Of a DNA stretch of 64,000 nucleotides, positions 1 through 11,701 are shown in pieces (position 1 is the first letter of the stretch; every line of letters starts with the position of its first letter). The stretch lies in assembly GCA_034359265.1 (NCBI GenBank), contig CP136898.1, forward strand, positions 39,393,501-39,457,500, given 5' to 3'. This DNA is from Canna indica (Eukaryota; Streptophyta; Magnoliopsida; Zingiberales; Cannaceae). The position numbers were made by a program, and so were the translations under genes. The notes beneath the pieces were generated by a model. The model was not told the DNA's origin, searched no databases, and saw only the letters and a program-made list of their open reading frames with translations.

Positions 1-480
1 GAAGTTGGCCGAGGGGAGGAGAGTGTCAGAGGGGAACTGCGACGTCCGCCGATGGCGAATAAAATTGCCTCGATGTAAAATCTAGGGCTCATTGTAAAAA
101 GGTAAAAGTGGGGGGGGGGGGAATATTTTGACCGGGTGGAGGGCGGGGGAAAATTGGTCACCGGGTGGGAAGGTGCAATCGGGTAACTCAGTGGCACCAA
201 AAAAGTTGGGGGTATTTTGGGGTTTTCAAAATATCTATTCCGGTTTTGGGAATTTAGCACCCCCTTATCCGTAACCGAGAATTTCCCTTGAGGAAATTCC
301 AATTCCGGGAAATCGCTGTTAAATTAAATATAAAATTTATATAATTGGCAACTTTAAATCGTATCTGGACTAGACTAGAATTATTGTGTCCGATCGGACT
401 AGACCTAACCAGCGCCCCCTCCTTCATCAGAACCAAACCGAGCGGCCCCACTAGGGGCTCCGCCCAAATCACATCCTCGG
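1..480. other. Unassigned sequence with a poly-G tract
   Basis: No gene is seen here. A run of about 14 G lies near 109-122, followed by G-rich text to about 240. The later part (from about 260) may already belong to the LTR that ends at 843, but I cannot place its start because no second copy is in the window. The open frame at 254-490 on the minus strand has no recognisable motif and is probably chance. Confidence 0.4.
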
Positions 481-843
481 CCAGACTCAAGCCAAACTAG
501 ACGGCTCTATCCAGGGAATCCACCCGAACATACATGGACTCTCACGTCCTCCCTCATCACGAGGGATATACCATCATAAGCCTGCCATCCCTGAGATTGG
601 TCTCAACCCATTCAGGGCAACAATCCCAGCGAGATTACTGGGCAGCATGATCATCTCCACCTACAATATATACAGACACGGTGCACCCAGGTAACCCTAA
701 GTTACAATTCCTTAAACCTCCACCTTGGAGTCATCCTAACTTGGGCGTTGGAGTATCTTTTGCAGGTCCCCCCCACCGGCGCTGAACCAGAGGAGGAGAG
801 ACATCGAACCGGACTGGAAGACCTCAACTCTCAGGTAGGAACA
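481..843 (+). repeat. 3' part of a Tat-clade Ty3-gypsy LTR
   Basis: The right boundary is set by the sequence GGAACA ending at 843, directly followed by a primer-binding site. A TATA-like stretch (CAATATATAC) lies at about 664-673, some 170 bases before the LTR end, which fits a U3/R/U5 order. The left end is not defined. Downstream gag remnants put it in the Tat/Retand group. No 3' LTR partner is seen, so the element is incomplete. Confidence 0.55.
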
Positions 844-864
844 TTTGGCGCCCATCGTGGGGCC
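844..864 (+). other. Primer-binding site of the Tat element
   Basis: TTGGCGCCCATCGTGGGG follows the LTR end. The TTGGCGCC core is the usual primer site of Tat and Athila elements, in contrast to the initiator-Met site used by the other elements here. Which tRNA it matches was not checked by alignment. Confidence 0.6.
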
Positions 865-889
865 GAGTAAAGCTTACCTCCCCCACAAT

Positions 890-2180
890 GGTTGGAACTT
901 GTAACCAAGCTACCACCGCACGCCAATGATAATGACCCGATAGTGACGATTGTCCACAGTCTGGTGACGCTAAAACAACGAGGAGCGACGCTCCACTACC
1001 AGCCCGGCGCCCTTCCCCCCTGACGAGCCCTGACAGTGGGAAAACGTGTTAGAAGTACCAAACCAACAATCGGCGACACAAGTCGTGAAACTAGCGCGAC
1101 CTCAGGGGTAGCCCCCGGTCGAACGCGAGCATTGCCGCTTAGAGCATGGAGAGACCAACCATTCAGAAAGAAGAAGACCAGTCTCCGTCCTTCATGATGA
1201 GGTCTTCAGCACCCCTCGACCAAAAAGTAACGAAGCTCCAAAAGCCCAAGGAATTGAGGTCACTTCCCACCTCGACGCAGGGCCCTTCGCCAAGCATATC
1301 ATGGCAACCAGTCTCCCACCAAGAAGTGAGTTACCCACTACCTTGACACCCTACAACCAGATCCCACGCTGCATCTAACAACATTTTGAACTGCGATGCT
1401 CTATCACGGAGCAACCGACTCCGTGTTCTACAGAGCATTTTCAATTTTCCTAGGGAAAATTGCCCTATAATGGTTCGCTTCCTTCACGCCGGGATCAGTT
1501 CACTCCTCAAACAACCTTTAACATCTCTTCCTCCGACAATTCACCACATCAAGGGTATATCACAAAATAGGAGTAGCCCTACACTATATCAGGCAGGCGC
1601 AACATGAGCACCCAAGAGAATAGCTTAATAGGTACCACACCATAGCGTCTGACATCCCCAACCTCGATCTGGCGATCAAGCTTTTCTGCATCCAACACGG
1701 GCAGAAAATTCACCTTGGTCGAAACTAAGGACATGGCCGAGTTCCAGGAAAAAGCGATAGCTTTTATAAAAATATAATATCAAAGAGAAGCAAAGAAGAT
1801 CGACTAGAAAAACCTCAAATCTGCGATCGAGGACAAATGGTTCAAAAAGGAAGATAGAAGGATTGGAGAGCGAAGCCAGCATGAGCGGGGAAATAGCAGA
1901 GGACTGAGGTCACCACCTCACCCAAGTGCCCATTTCAAAAGATACACTCCCCTCAACGCTAAGAAAGAAAACTATCCTCCATGACATCTATCACTTGAAG
2001 CTCATCAAATACCCCGCCAATGAAGGAAAACAAAAGTTGCCACCCAACGCCAACATGAGCAAGAAGTGTGCATACCATGATACCTACGGACACACTACCG
2101 AGGAGTGTGTAATACTCAGAGATCAACTAGAAGATTTGGTCTGCACCGGACACTTGGACAAATACCTTCATCACAAGTAA
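890..2180 (+). pseudogene. Broken Tat-type gag
   Basis: Gag peptides can be followed in shifting frames. A part resembling the Gag core runs through about 1260-1770, including phrases like PFAKHIM, an NFP..NCPIM..F block, VALHYIRQAQHEH and YHTIASDIPN. The C-terminal part at 1926-2180 has CAYHDTYGHTTEEC followed by LRDQLEDLV, the Cys/His block typical of Tat gag. Frames change several times and stops are frequent, so no protein can be made. Distance and order from the PBS agree with gag. Confidence 0.7.
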
Positions 2181-2269
2181 GAGAGACACCAGAGTAGGAG
2201 CCGTGACCCTCGATGACAAAGCCGAACACCCTCGAGATCCCAGAAAGACAGCAGCCAAGCTAATGAACC

Positions 2270-2430
2270 CCGAGGGGTAATCGACTTCATCGCTAGCGGA
2301 TTCGTGGGAGGCACAGAATCGAGCTCGGCCAGAAAAAGGTCTCTTCGGGCAATCATGGCAGTCGACAATGCCGTTCGCCCACACCGACCTATCCCAAAAA
2401 CCTCGATAATATCATTCTATAAATCGGCCA
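2270..2430 (+). pseudogene. Trace of the gag-protease junction of the Tat element
   Basis: The frame reading IDFIASGFVGGTESSSARKR at about 2279-2340 looks like the conserved segment just before the protease of Tat polyproteins (a glycine-rich GG..SS.ARKR block). No protease active site, RT or integrase follows; sequence passes quickly into the tandem array, so pol has been deleted. Confidence 0.5.
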
Positions 2431-2679
2431 AGGAACTGATCAAAACCTACACGACCCGGTCATTATTTCTAAGATTCCAAGAAATTTTATCTGAAATTTT
2501 CTTGAGTCTCCACATACGAACTCAACCTAAACTTTTAAGCACGGACTTCCATCTTCAAGCTCATGGTACTCGGCTCGAGAAGACTAAACACTTCACGCAG
2601 TGACCAGGACCCGATGTTCACTGATTGGGCTCGCCGACCTCAATACCTATCCGGGGCTTCTACGCCCACAATGACCCCA

Positions 2680-3490
2680 AGCACGACCCTCGCGAGCTCG
2701 GTCTTCCCTGAGTTTGTTCCTCGGCTATCACGCTGCTACATCTGGCCTCAGCGCCCCTTCAACGACTCCTCGCACGTGATTCCACCTTACGCTCCTCTGT
2801 GAGCTCGGCTCATAACCCCCGAGTGTGGTCTCTGGCTACTACGCCATTTCATTTGGCCTTAGCGCCCCTTCAATGACTCTCGTGCGCAGTTCCGCCTTAC
2901 GCTCCTCAGCGAGCTTGGCCCGAATCCCCTAGTGCGGTCTCTAGCTACCACGCCATTACATTCGACCTTAGCGCCCCTTCAATGACACCTCGCACGCGGT
3001 TCTATCTTACGCTCCTTGATGAGCTCGGCGAGCTCGGCCCAAACCCTCGAGTGTGGTCTCTGACTACCACACCATTACATTCGTCCTTAACACCCCTTCA
3101 ATGACTCCTCGCACGGGGTTCTGCCTTACGCTCCTCGGCGAGCTCGGCCCGAACCCCTGAATATGGTCTCTGGCTACCACACCATTACATTCGACCTTAG
3201 CGCCCCTTCAACAACTCCTCGTTCGTGGTTTGACCTTGTGCTCCTCGGCGAGTTCGATCCGAACCCCCAAGTGCGGTCTTTGGCTACCACGCCTATACAT
3301 TCGGCCTTAGCATCCCTTCAACAACTCCTCACACGCAGTTCCACCTTACGCTCCTCGGCGAGCTCGACCTGAATCCCCAAGTGCGGTCTCTAGCTACTAC
3401 GCCATTACATCAGGCCTCAACGCCACTACATAACTCCTCACGTGCAGTCCCGCCTTACACTCCTCGATATGCTAGGCTGAAGCCCCCGAA
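2680..3490 (+). repeat. Tandem array, about seven copies of a 110-bp unit
   Basis: The anchor word GCTCCTC recurs at 2791, 2901, 3011 (with T changes), 3130, 3240, 3350 and about 3460. Spacing is 110 bases except one 119-base step, where GAGCTCGGC is doubled. Each unit has CTCCTCGGCGAGCTCGGCCC, a CTACCACGCCATTACATTCG-like block and a CTTAGCGCCCCTTCAA block. Copies differ by scattered substitutions. Arrays between pol and the 3' LTR are known in Tat/Ogre elements, so this probably belongs to the same remnant. Open frames across it (2304-3372) are by-products of the repeat. Confidence 0.85.
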
Positions 3491-4138
3491 CACAATCCTT
3501 GGGTCTAAAGCCACCACCTATAGTCTCTGAACCTTTCGCAAAACTGGTCACGATGCCCCATTCGCAATCGCTCAACAAATTCACAGTGATTAATGATAAG
3601 ATTAAATTTTATATACAAATTAAGCTTAGATTATACACTAATTCTATTGCTTATGTGGTTAATTCTAGGTGAAAAGAGGGTTGCCGGTGCATTTATGGAA
3701 AGCAAATCTCGTTTGCAAGTTTTTCGCTGAAACAGAGTACTCTGACTTAAATTGGGCATAACTTTGTCTACAGAAGTCAGAATGACACGCCGTTTGATGT
3801 TTTAGAAAGATAATAGAAAGAGATAAAACTCTTATATTGACCACTTGAGCCAATTAGTGAATTGAAGGCCTCGGAATGGCATCCCAACTTACGTCATGTT
3901 TTGGTCCAGCACTTGAATGAGAGAGGATCCACTAAGCAGACGAGTTGTGGGAGTCAAATCTACTCAAATGATTACTGGACCTACCTTTATCTCACTCGGA
4001 AGAGAATTTGGATCCAATAAGAATGAATTTGCCATCAAGAAGACAACAAGATAGGAAGGCTGAATTTTGATTAATTGCTGCACAAAAATAGAGGGTGGCC
4101 GACCCTAATGAGGAAGATAGGGCAGCACACAATAGGAG
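3491..4138. other. Degenerate retroelement-like spacer
   Basis: No open gene. Text around 3700-3850 (a tract about an insensitive GGGCATAACTTTGTCTACAG type) resembles untranslated sequence common in plant LTR elements, but I cannot assign a family. The last five bases, AGGAG at 4134-4138, would be the target duplication of LTR A. Confidence 0.35.
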
Positions 4139-6674
4139 TGTCACACCCCGACTGAGGGTAGTGTGACCGGCTAGGGCCCACGTCCTGCCCTGTAGCCTAC
4201 TGTCTACACTGACATCAAGAAACCAAAATAGATCGACTGAAAGAAACTTAACATACTTTATAAAAAGTTTGCAAGTCACAATATATATAAGTTTTTCAAA
4301 ACAAGAAGAAACATCAACATCAAATCCAAATGGTTAAATATCAAGTTTTACAATTCTTTTCAAAGATAACCGTCAGTGTAGAAATAAAACCAACATAACT
4401 AGGACTAGTCTAAGACTCATGGACGCCGCTTTGAGATATGGCACCGCCTCCGCCCTCCAGCTGCACCATGTCGACACCAAGCTACTGATCATCCTCTACA
4501 AAATAAAATATAAACTGTGAGTCCACTTGGGACTCAGTGACTGGCTCAAATGAACCTCCACATAATCACCTGCGCGCATATATATCATACAATGCAATAA
4601 AGGAATGTACAAGAAGGTAGAGTGTGTTTCTAATACAATTACAGACCCTCAACGGATCCATTAGTACCAACTGTACATGATAACCTGCCACCTTGGCTTA
4701 TCAAGCCTCTGGCATCCGGCTCTTGGGCCTACTCATAGTAATATATCCTGGCTACAGCCGTCCTTACCATATCAGGTAGTATCATCTCAAGATGCAGGCA
4801 AATAATCTCGGGCCGTCGACTAGGATGGCCACTAGTCTCCAGACACCGTCTGGGGTAAGGATAGCTAGTCCCACCCAACTGGGGTCTGGCACCTAGTGAG
4901 CCCGTTGGCGCACCTCTAGACCCAACTGGCCGAGCTGAGCATTGGTTATTTCCAACCTCCTCGCTCCTCGGCAAACCATCACAAGCACATTACACAATCA
5001 AAATCCTAGGGTTTCCATATATATATATACACTTCGGGCCTTTGCCCGTATCTAGCCATGTCCGGCTATCGGGTCAATAATTCATGCCGCCCCTGTTAGT
5101 ATATGTGCACCTACAATCTCTAAGTTTCCAAGATGTACAAGCAGTCATAGAAGTGTGATAATCTCATATCTAGGTTTCCATAAAGGGTCTATGAACATCT
5201 AGTGACACCTTACATGTTACCTAGTTTTTTTTTTTTTTCACTGTCTTAGGTGAGAATTTCCATGAGTCATCCTTGGAATACCATCCAAGGACATTTAGGG
5301 CAGCATGTATAATGGAAAGAAAAATGCTCAAATCATACATCATTCACCATATTTAATCATAATGTACATACCTAACAATTCTTATACTACCTTAGGAATA
5401 GTAGCACAATAAGGAGCAACTATCTAGCATGGCAAGGTAGTAATAATTTAAATAACATGTATGAATTATAAAACATGGTAACATTGTCAACATCCAAGTT
5501 TAAGGATCAAATGCTAAGTATGGATACAATCTAGCATTTCTACAATTCAAATCAATTAAGCTACTTGCTAAGTTTGGTGTTCTTCCTAAGTATTGTCATA
5601 TCCTTATGTGATCCCTAAGATCATGAACTTTCCATCTAAGGCAAATCTCTCATCCTCTCCCCAACCTTGGCCAAACCATGAGCAAGGGAAACCTTGCTCG
5701 GCCAAGGTCCTTGGGGTAGGGAAAGATGGAAGAGACTTTAACTATACTTTGTCTCTTCAATTCCACGTACTTCTTAAAGACCAAAGATCAACTTACCCTT
5801 CCCCTCACCCTTTGGCCGACCCTCTTCATGAATCTTAGGGCTCATTCGGCCACTTCAAGGGGCTTTAGAGGGGGACATGTTTCATGTTACACATGGAGTT
5901 CAAAGGATTGAATCAAAACGGTGGTATAGGGCATCTAAGGGCCTTCTTGCCGTCAAGGGAATCAGGGAAAATTTTGGCATGAGCTTTCCCCTTTTCCCAT
6001 GACTCTACAGCCCCTAAAATACTCAAATCGATGGTTAAAACAGCGAGATCCGATAAGAACATCATAAAACAGTGAGTACCTATCGTTGAAATCATAGATC
6101 GTTGGAAAAACGCGAGAACTCAACCTAGCATCTAGGGTTCGGCCACCCACCTCCCCCAAACTGTTAAAGCCTTAACCACTCACCTTTTTAAGAAGAGAAA
6201 ACAATGAGGAAGAAGATCCCCACATCCTCGAAGTGATCGGCTCCGGGAATGGCAAGATCTCCGACCAAGAATCCGAGTAGTGCCTCCCCTTTTTTTCCCT
6301 TGCTCCTCCTCTTTCTTCCTTGCTGCCTTGTGCGGCTCAAATGAATGAGCCACATAGCTGCAAGATGAGGGTTTTAATCCCTCATCTAGCTTTCCAAATG
6401 AGGCCTCTTGACTCACTTAACTCGCATTCAAACCACAACTAAACCCGAACTCAACTTGGGTTCCGACTCAACCCATAATATGACTCGAGTTAACTTAATT
6501 TAAGGTATGATTTTATAAAGGAAAGTTAATTATCCAAATAGACTTCATGATTCATTAGCCGAGTCATACCTTTTCACTCGAGGCGATCCTGAGGCTCGAC
6601 TCGACTACCCCCGGGTCCGACGCGCTACACCAAAATAAATTTTTATGATAGGATTTTTTTTTTTGGGTCTTACA
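4139..6674 (-). repeat. LTR of gypsy element A (2,536 bp)
   Basis: On the plus strand it starts TGTCACACCCCGACTGAGGG and ends GGGTCTTACA, so in element orientation it is TGTAAGACCC...GGGGTGTGACA. It is followed by the polypurine tract (C-rich on plus), so this is the 3' LTR of a minus-strand element. The same LTR family recurs at 7806, 14158, 26667, 45393, 57380 and 63782. It holds a donor-like splice motif near 6174-6186 and an acceptor-like motif near 4500 (minus strand). Open frames within it are not conserved between copies. Confidence 0.9.
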
Positions 6675-6690
6675 ACCTTCCCCCCGTACG
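6675..6690 (-). other. Polypurine tract of element A
   Basis: Reverse strand reads GGGGGGAAGGT directly before TGTAAGACCC of the LTR. This is the expected plus-strand primer site and fixes both the LTR edge and the element orientation. Confidence 0.8.
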
Positions 6691-6719
6691 GGAAATTTGT
6701 CCTCGAATTTACTTAAATA

Positions 6720-7796
6720 ACAAGGACTTCCTGACTCCTCGAACAAGGATGGATAGCACTCTCTCATGTCCTGCTCTACCTCCCATGTGGCCTCTTGCCC
6801 GGAATGGTGCTCCCATCTGACCTTTACAAGGGGAATTTCTTTGGACCTTAGCTTCCTGATCAAGTGGTCAAGAATCTCCACCGGACTTTCCTCAAATGCG
6901 ATGGCTGAATCTACCTCGATAGAAGAGGGCTCGATCACATGCGAATCATCCTTTACATACTTCCGCAACATGGATACATCGAAGACTGGGTGCACTCTGC
7001 TTAGGCTAGGAGGCAATGCCAGCTCATAGGCCACTTCGCCCCTCCGCTTGAGAACAGGAAAAGGCCCAATATATCTAAGGCTCAATTTCCCCTTATTCCC
7101 AAACCGGACCACCCCTTTCGTAGAAGAGACCTTAATGAATACTAAGTCACCCTCTGCAAATTCCAATTCCGTGGCCTTTCTGTCGGCATATATTTTTTTG
7201 TCGACTCTGAGCCGCTAGCAGTCTTTCCTTAATGACCTTTACTTTTTCTACCGCCTCCTCAACCAGGTCGGGGCCACCATGAGTGATTCCCTTGCCTCAA
7301 ACCAGCCCACCGGGGACCTGCACCGCCGCCCATACAAGGCCTCAAAAGGAGCCATGCCAATGCTACTGTGATAGCTGTTGTTATAGGCGAATTCGATCAA
7401 CGGTAGGTGCCTCTCACAGCCATCTGCCATATCCAGGACGCACGCCCTTAGCATGTCCTCCAAAGTTTGGATGGTCCTCTCTTACTGCCCGTAAGTATGC
7501 GGATGGAAGCTTGTACTTTAACGCACCTGAGTACCCAACGCTTCCTGGAAGGACTACCAAAATTGGGCTATGAATTGGGTACCGCGGTTGGATATAATCA
7601 TCATTGGGGTACCATGATATGCCACAATCCTATCCAAAAACAATCGGGCATAATACTCCGCAGAGAAAGTAGTTTTCACTGGTATAAAGTGCGCGGTCTT
7701 GGTTAACCGGTCCACCACCACCCAAATGGAATCAAAACCGCCTTTTGACTTAGGCAATCCAGTCACTAGATCCATGGTGATTTTCTCCCACTTCCA
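6720..7796 (-). pseudogene. Integrase and chromodomain-like end of element A
   Basis: C-terminal piece of a Ty3-gypsy polyprotein, chromovirus type. In order on the minus strand: integrase core (VVDRLTKTAHFIPV; catalytic Asp in ISDRGTQF changed to Asn, codon at 7587-7589), the [10 protein letters not shown] region at 7248-7463, then the C-terminal fold (GPFPVLKRRGEVAYELALPP) and a chromodomain-like VRWEHHSGQEATWE segment at 6720-7166. Frame breaks near 7470 and 7200. Everything upstream (RT, protease, gag) is missing at the junction with element B. Not functional. Confidence 0.85.
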
Positions 7797-7811
7797 CTCA
7801 GTCACTAGATC
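7797..7811. other. Junction of element A with truncated LTR B, with copied filler
   Basis: Homology to integrase stops at about 7796 and homology to the LTR starts by about 7811. The 13-base word CAGTCACTAGATC at the joint (7799-7811) is also present 39 bases upstream (7760-7772), inside the integrase, where it is the native sequence. This looks like templated filler at an end-joining break. Confidence 0.6.
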
Positions 7812-9698
7812 ATATCAAGATGTAAACAACAAATCCCGGGCCATCGACTAGGATGGTCTACTAGTCTCCGGACACCGTCTGGGGTAGGGATAGCTAATCC
7901 CACCCAACTAGGGTCTGACACCAAGCGGGCTAGCTGGTGCATCTCAAGACCCAATCACTGGCCGAGCTAAGCATTGGTCATTCCCAACCTCCACGCTTCT
8001 CAGCGGACCATCTCAAGCACATCACACAATCAAGTGTCCTAGAGTTTCCTTATATACACTTCGGGCCATTACCCATATCCATCCCTAAGCCGGTCTGCAG
8101 GATCAGCAAATTAATGCTGCGCTTTCAAATTGTGCACACCTAATGGTTCTAGGTTTCCAAAAATGTTTATTAGCAGTTCTAGAAGTTATGTCATCTCCTA
8201 ACTAAGTTTCCATATATGCTGAGCATCTCACAATGTCCCACATGTTGCCTTGCGTTATACGCTACCTTGGGTGAGGAATTCTATGAACCGATCTTAGAAT
8301 TTCACCCACGAATATTTCAGGACAGCATGTGTACATCACTTACCAAACTAATTTTGGATAGTAACATCACGAAGAATCGAAATAAAAAAATAAGTAATGT
8401 AGAGGTTAAACCCATACGGAACGTACACTAAGCATAGCAACAATTAAACATGATATGAGCAATTAAATGAAACCTTTCTTGTCTACATATACTATATAAG
8501 CATTAGCAATATTTCTAATTTGATAATATAAATCAATCCCAACAATTCACAACATGAATATGGATTAACATTAACATGAATATGAATAAACATTAAACGG
8601 AGGGATATGAACAACTACACAAAATTATTCGCTTCCTCCCCTTTTTCCTTGATCGACCGAAGCTTGAGCAAGGTCACCCTTGCTCGGCCGATCAATCCAT
8701 GTGGAAAGGGGCTGGAATCTATGCATTTTAACCAATGGAACAGTAAACATAAACTTCAAATTGAATCTAACATTTAAACATGACGGTGCGGGTTAAGACG
8801 ATAAAATATGAGATCCAACAATCTAATACAAACAGTCCTACTTTTCCCCCTTCTACTGCTCGGCCAACTCTAGCAGGATGATAACCATGCTCGGCCGAAC
8901 ATCTAGGGGTGGTGGACATGGCTGCGATGTCCACACGATTGTCAATCCAAAAGCAAAAACAAGCGAATACAAGTCGATGCGCAAGTTGCGAGACAAGCGA
9001 GGAAATTGGGGAAAAATTTGGCATGACCTTTCCCCTTTTCTCGACTCGGCCAGCCCCTTAAAACAAGAATTCGATACCTATAAAACCACGAAATCACATC
9101 ATATACAATGATCTAAGAATCTAACATGGAGAAACAACTCGATCGGCAAAACTCGTGAAGAAGAATCCCGATTTCAAAATCTATGGGGCTGGCCACCCGC
9201 CTCCCCTCAACATCTATCCAACCACTCACCTTGATCGAGGAGGATGAAAGATCGGATGACGACAACTTCGAATCTTTCGGCAATGTGCGAAATCCCGGAT
9301 CGACCAAATCCCTTTTCCCCTTGCTTCTTCTCCCCCTCTCTTAGGCGCTGCCTTGTACAACTCAAAGATGAGTCACACGGCACAAGGATATGAGGGATTT
9401 TAATCCCTCATCTAGCCTTCCATATAGGCTCTTGACTCACTTGACTCCTACTCAAGACTCGACTAAACCTGAACTCGACTTGGGTTCTAACTAAACCCAT
9501 AACATGAGTCGATTTAAACTTGATTTAAGGTATGATTTCATAAAAGGAAAGTCAATCACCCAATTAAATTTCATACACCAATGGTTGAGTCATACCTTTT
9601 CACTCGAGGCGATCTTGAGGCTCGACTCGACTATTCCCGGGTCTGGCTCGCTGCACCAAAATAGATTTTTATATTAGGAAGTTTTTTCGGGTCTTACA
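7806..9698 (-). repeat. 3' LTR of element B, truncated by about 670 bp
   Basis: Matches 14833-16720 closely along its whole length, including the CGGGTCTTACA end at 9698 and the following polypurine tract. The part that would begin TGTCACACC is missing because of the break at 7797-7811. Both LTRs of B share small differences from A, C and E, as expected for a pair from one insertion. Short open frames inside are shared by both copies but look accidental. Confidence 0.9.
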
Positions 9699-9712
9699 AT
9701 CTTCCCCCCTTA
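9699..9712 (-). other. Polypurine tract of element B
   Basis: The reverse strand has AAGGGGGGAAGAT just before TGTAAGACCC, the usual plus-strand primer site next to a 3' LTR. Confidence 0.8.
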
Positions 9713-9743
9713 AGGGAAATTCGTCCTCGAATTTACTTGAATG

Positions 9744-10134
9744 TCAAGGACTTACCGGCTCCTCGAATAAGGATGGGTAGCGCTCTCTCATGTCCCATCG
9801 GACCTTTACTAGGGGAATTTCTTTGGACCTTAGCTTTTTGACTTGGCTGTCAAGGATCTCTACCGGCCTTTCCTCCAATGAGACGGCCAAATCTATCTCA
9901 ATAGCAAAAGGTTCAAACACATGCAAATCATCTTTCACATATTTCCGAAGCATGGATACATAGAACACTCAGGTTAGGAGGCAAAGCCAGCTCATAAGCC
10001 CCCTCGACCCTCCGCTTGAGAATAGGGAAAGACCCAATGAACCTAGGGCTCAGCTTTCCTTTCTTCCCAAACCGGACCACCCCTTTCATAGGAGAGACCT
10101 TCAGAAAGACTAAATCACCCTCGGCGAATTCCAA
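9744..10134 (-). pseudogene. Integrase C-terminus and chromodomain remnant of element B
   Basis: Two overlapping frames read EFAEGDLVFLKVSPMKGVVRF...GSFPILKRR (to 9928) and then MFYVSMLRKYVKDD...LRSKEIPLVKVRWDMRERYPSLF. Compared with element A, the middle of the chromodomain-like region (HHSGQEATWEVEQ) is missing: an in-frame deletion of about 42 bases near 9800. A frameshift near 9960 splits the protein. Confidence 0.8.
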
Positions 10135-10760
10135 TTCTATGGTTTTCTTGTCGACTCTGGGCCGCCAGCAATCTTTCCTTTATGGCTTTCACTTTTTCTA
10201 CTACCTGCTCAACCAGATCAGGACCCACCATAAATGATTCCTCGGCCTCAAACCAGCCCACCAGAGCCCTACACCGCCACCCATACAAGGCCTCAAAAGG
10301 AACCATGCCATTGCTAGTGTGATAGTTATTGTCGTAGGTGAACTCTATCAGCGGTAGGTGCCTTTCCCAGCCATCGGTCATACCTAAGACGCATGCTCTT
10401 AGCATATCCTCCAAGGTTTGAATGATCTTTTTTGACTGCCCATCAGTTTGCGGATGGAACGCTATGCTGAAACGCACCTGGGTACCCAAGGCTTCCTGGA
10501 AGGACTGCCAAAACTAGGCTGTGAACTGGGTACCGCGATCGGATATAATCATCACCAGGATAGCATGGTATGCCACAGTCTTGTCCAAGAATAGTCGGGT
10601 ATACTGCTCTGTAGAGAAGGTAGTCTTCACTGGAATGAAGTGTGCTGTCTTGGTTAACTGGTCCACTACCATCCAAATGGAGTCAAAGCCGCCTTTTGAC
10701 TTAGGCAACCCAGTCACCAGATCCATGGTGATCTTCTCCCACTTCCACTTGGGTACTTCG
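10115..10760 (-). pseudogene. Integrase catalytic core of element B
   Basis: rve-type integrase core. The first part at 10514-10726 has VVDQLTKTAHFIPV and ISDRGTQF (both Asp kept). The second part at 10115-10489 has [21 protein letters not shown], with the region of the Glu and the ALYGWRCRA block. The two parts are in different frames and a stop separates them near 10500. The order with the neighbouring domains is that of chromoviruses. Confidence 0.85.
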
Positions 10761-10765
10761 AGGTT

Positions 10766-11191
10766 TTACAGCAGCCCCGCAAGCTTCAGGTGTTCGGCCT
10801 TCTCTTGCTGGTAGACCAAACATTCGGATACAAACTCTGCTACCTCTCTTTTCATGCCGTTCCACCAGTAATGCCGCATTAAATCCCGGTACATCTTGGT
10901 GGCCCCCGGATGCATCGTATAAGTGGAACGATGACCCAGCTCCAGGACTTGCCTGTGCACCTCTACCATATCCGGCACCATGATCTGGTCTTTGAATCTT
11001 AGCACACCCTCGGAGTCCACCCTGAACCCATTCTCTGCATCGCCCCCTGCACAAAATCCTTCACCAGCGCATAGAAGGCGTCCTCTCCCTACATGGCACG
11101 CAGCATATCCACCAGTGTGGATTGTACCCGCAGGTGTGCCACCAAAGCACTTGAAGCTGACATTAATAAGATTGTACCCCCATCTAGGCAC
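10766..11191 (-). pseudogene. Integrase zinc-binding (HHCC) domain of element B
   Basis: H2C2 domain with HRSTYTMHPGATKMYRDL and YWWNGMKREVAEFVSECLVYQ. The final zinc Cys is changed to Tyr (TAC; codon at 10811-10813 on the plus strand), a G-to-A change of the kind left by methyl-C decay. A linker to RNase H lies upstream, partly frameshifted. Not functional. Confidence 0.8.
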
Positions 11192-11202
11192 AACGCCACT
11201 GC

Positions 11203-11701
11203 TTAATTTCCAAAATGAGCTAAACTGACCATGGATTTTCTACTCAGATCATCTGCTATCACATTTGCTTTCCCCGGATGGTACATAATGGTGCAGTCAT
11301 AATCCTTCAGGAGCTCCAGCCACCTCCTCTGCCAAAGGTTCAGCTCTTTTTTGGGTAAGCAGATACTGGAGGCTCTTTTGATCCGTATAGATCTTGCAAG
11401 CCTCACTATATAGATAATGACGCCAGAGCTTTAGAGCAAAGACCACTGCTGCCAGCTCTAGATCATACGTCGGATAGTTCTTTTCATGAACTTTTAGCTG
11501 ACGGGACGCATAGGCTATGACTCTGCTAAACTGCATCAGAACGCAACCCAGGCCATTCCGAGAGGCATTACAGAAGACTACGAAACATCCTGAGCCGGAA
11601 GGTACAACCAACACAAGTGCAAATGTCAAACATTCCTTGAGCTTCAGGAAGCTCGCCTCGCATTTGGCATCCCAGTTGAATTTAACCTTTTTCTGAGTCA
11701 A
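11203..11701 (-). pseudogene. RNase H domain of element B
   Basis: Retrotransposon RNase [14 protein letters not shown] contains Asn where the catalytic Asp of the CDAS motif belongs (AAT, codon at 11567-11569). Further conserved pieces are [35 protein letters not shown] and, after a frameshift near 11340, [17 protein letters not shown] and [15 protein letters not shown]. Both the changed Asp and the frame break rule out activity. Confidence 0.85.

Noticed and set aside
2304..3372. Plus-strand frames in the 2.3-3.4 kb region
   Set aside because: Apart from the SSARKR trace, they come from the 110-bp array or unsupported sequence.
8767..9307. Frames shared by both LTRs of element B (also at 15892-16404)
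   Set aside because: They are shared because the LTRs are copies; frames differ in the other family members and carry no domain.
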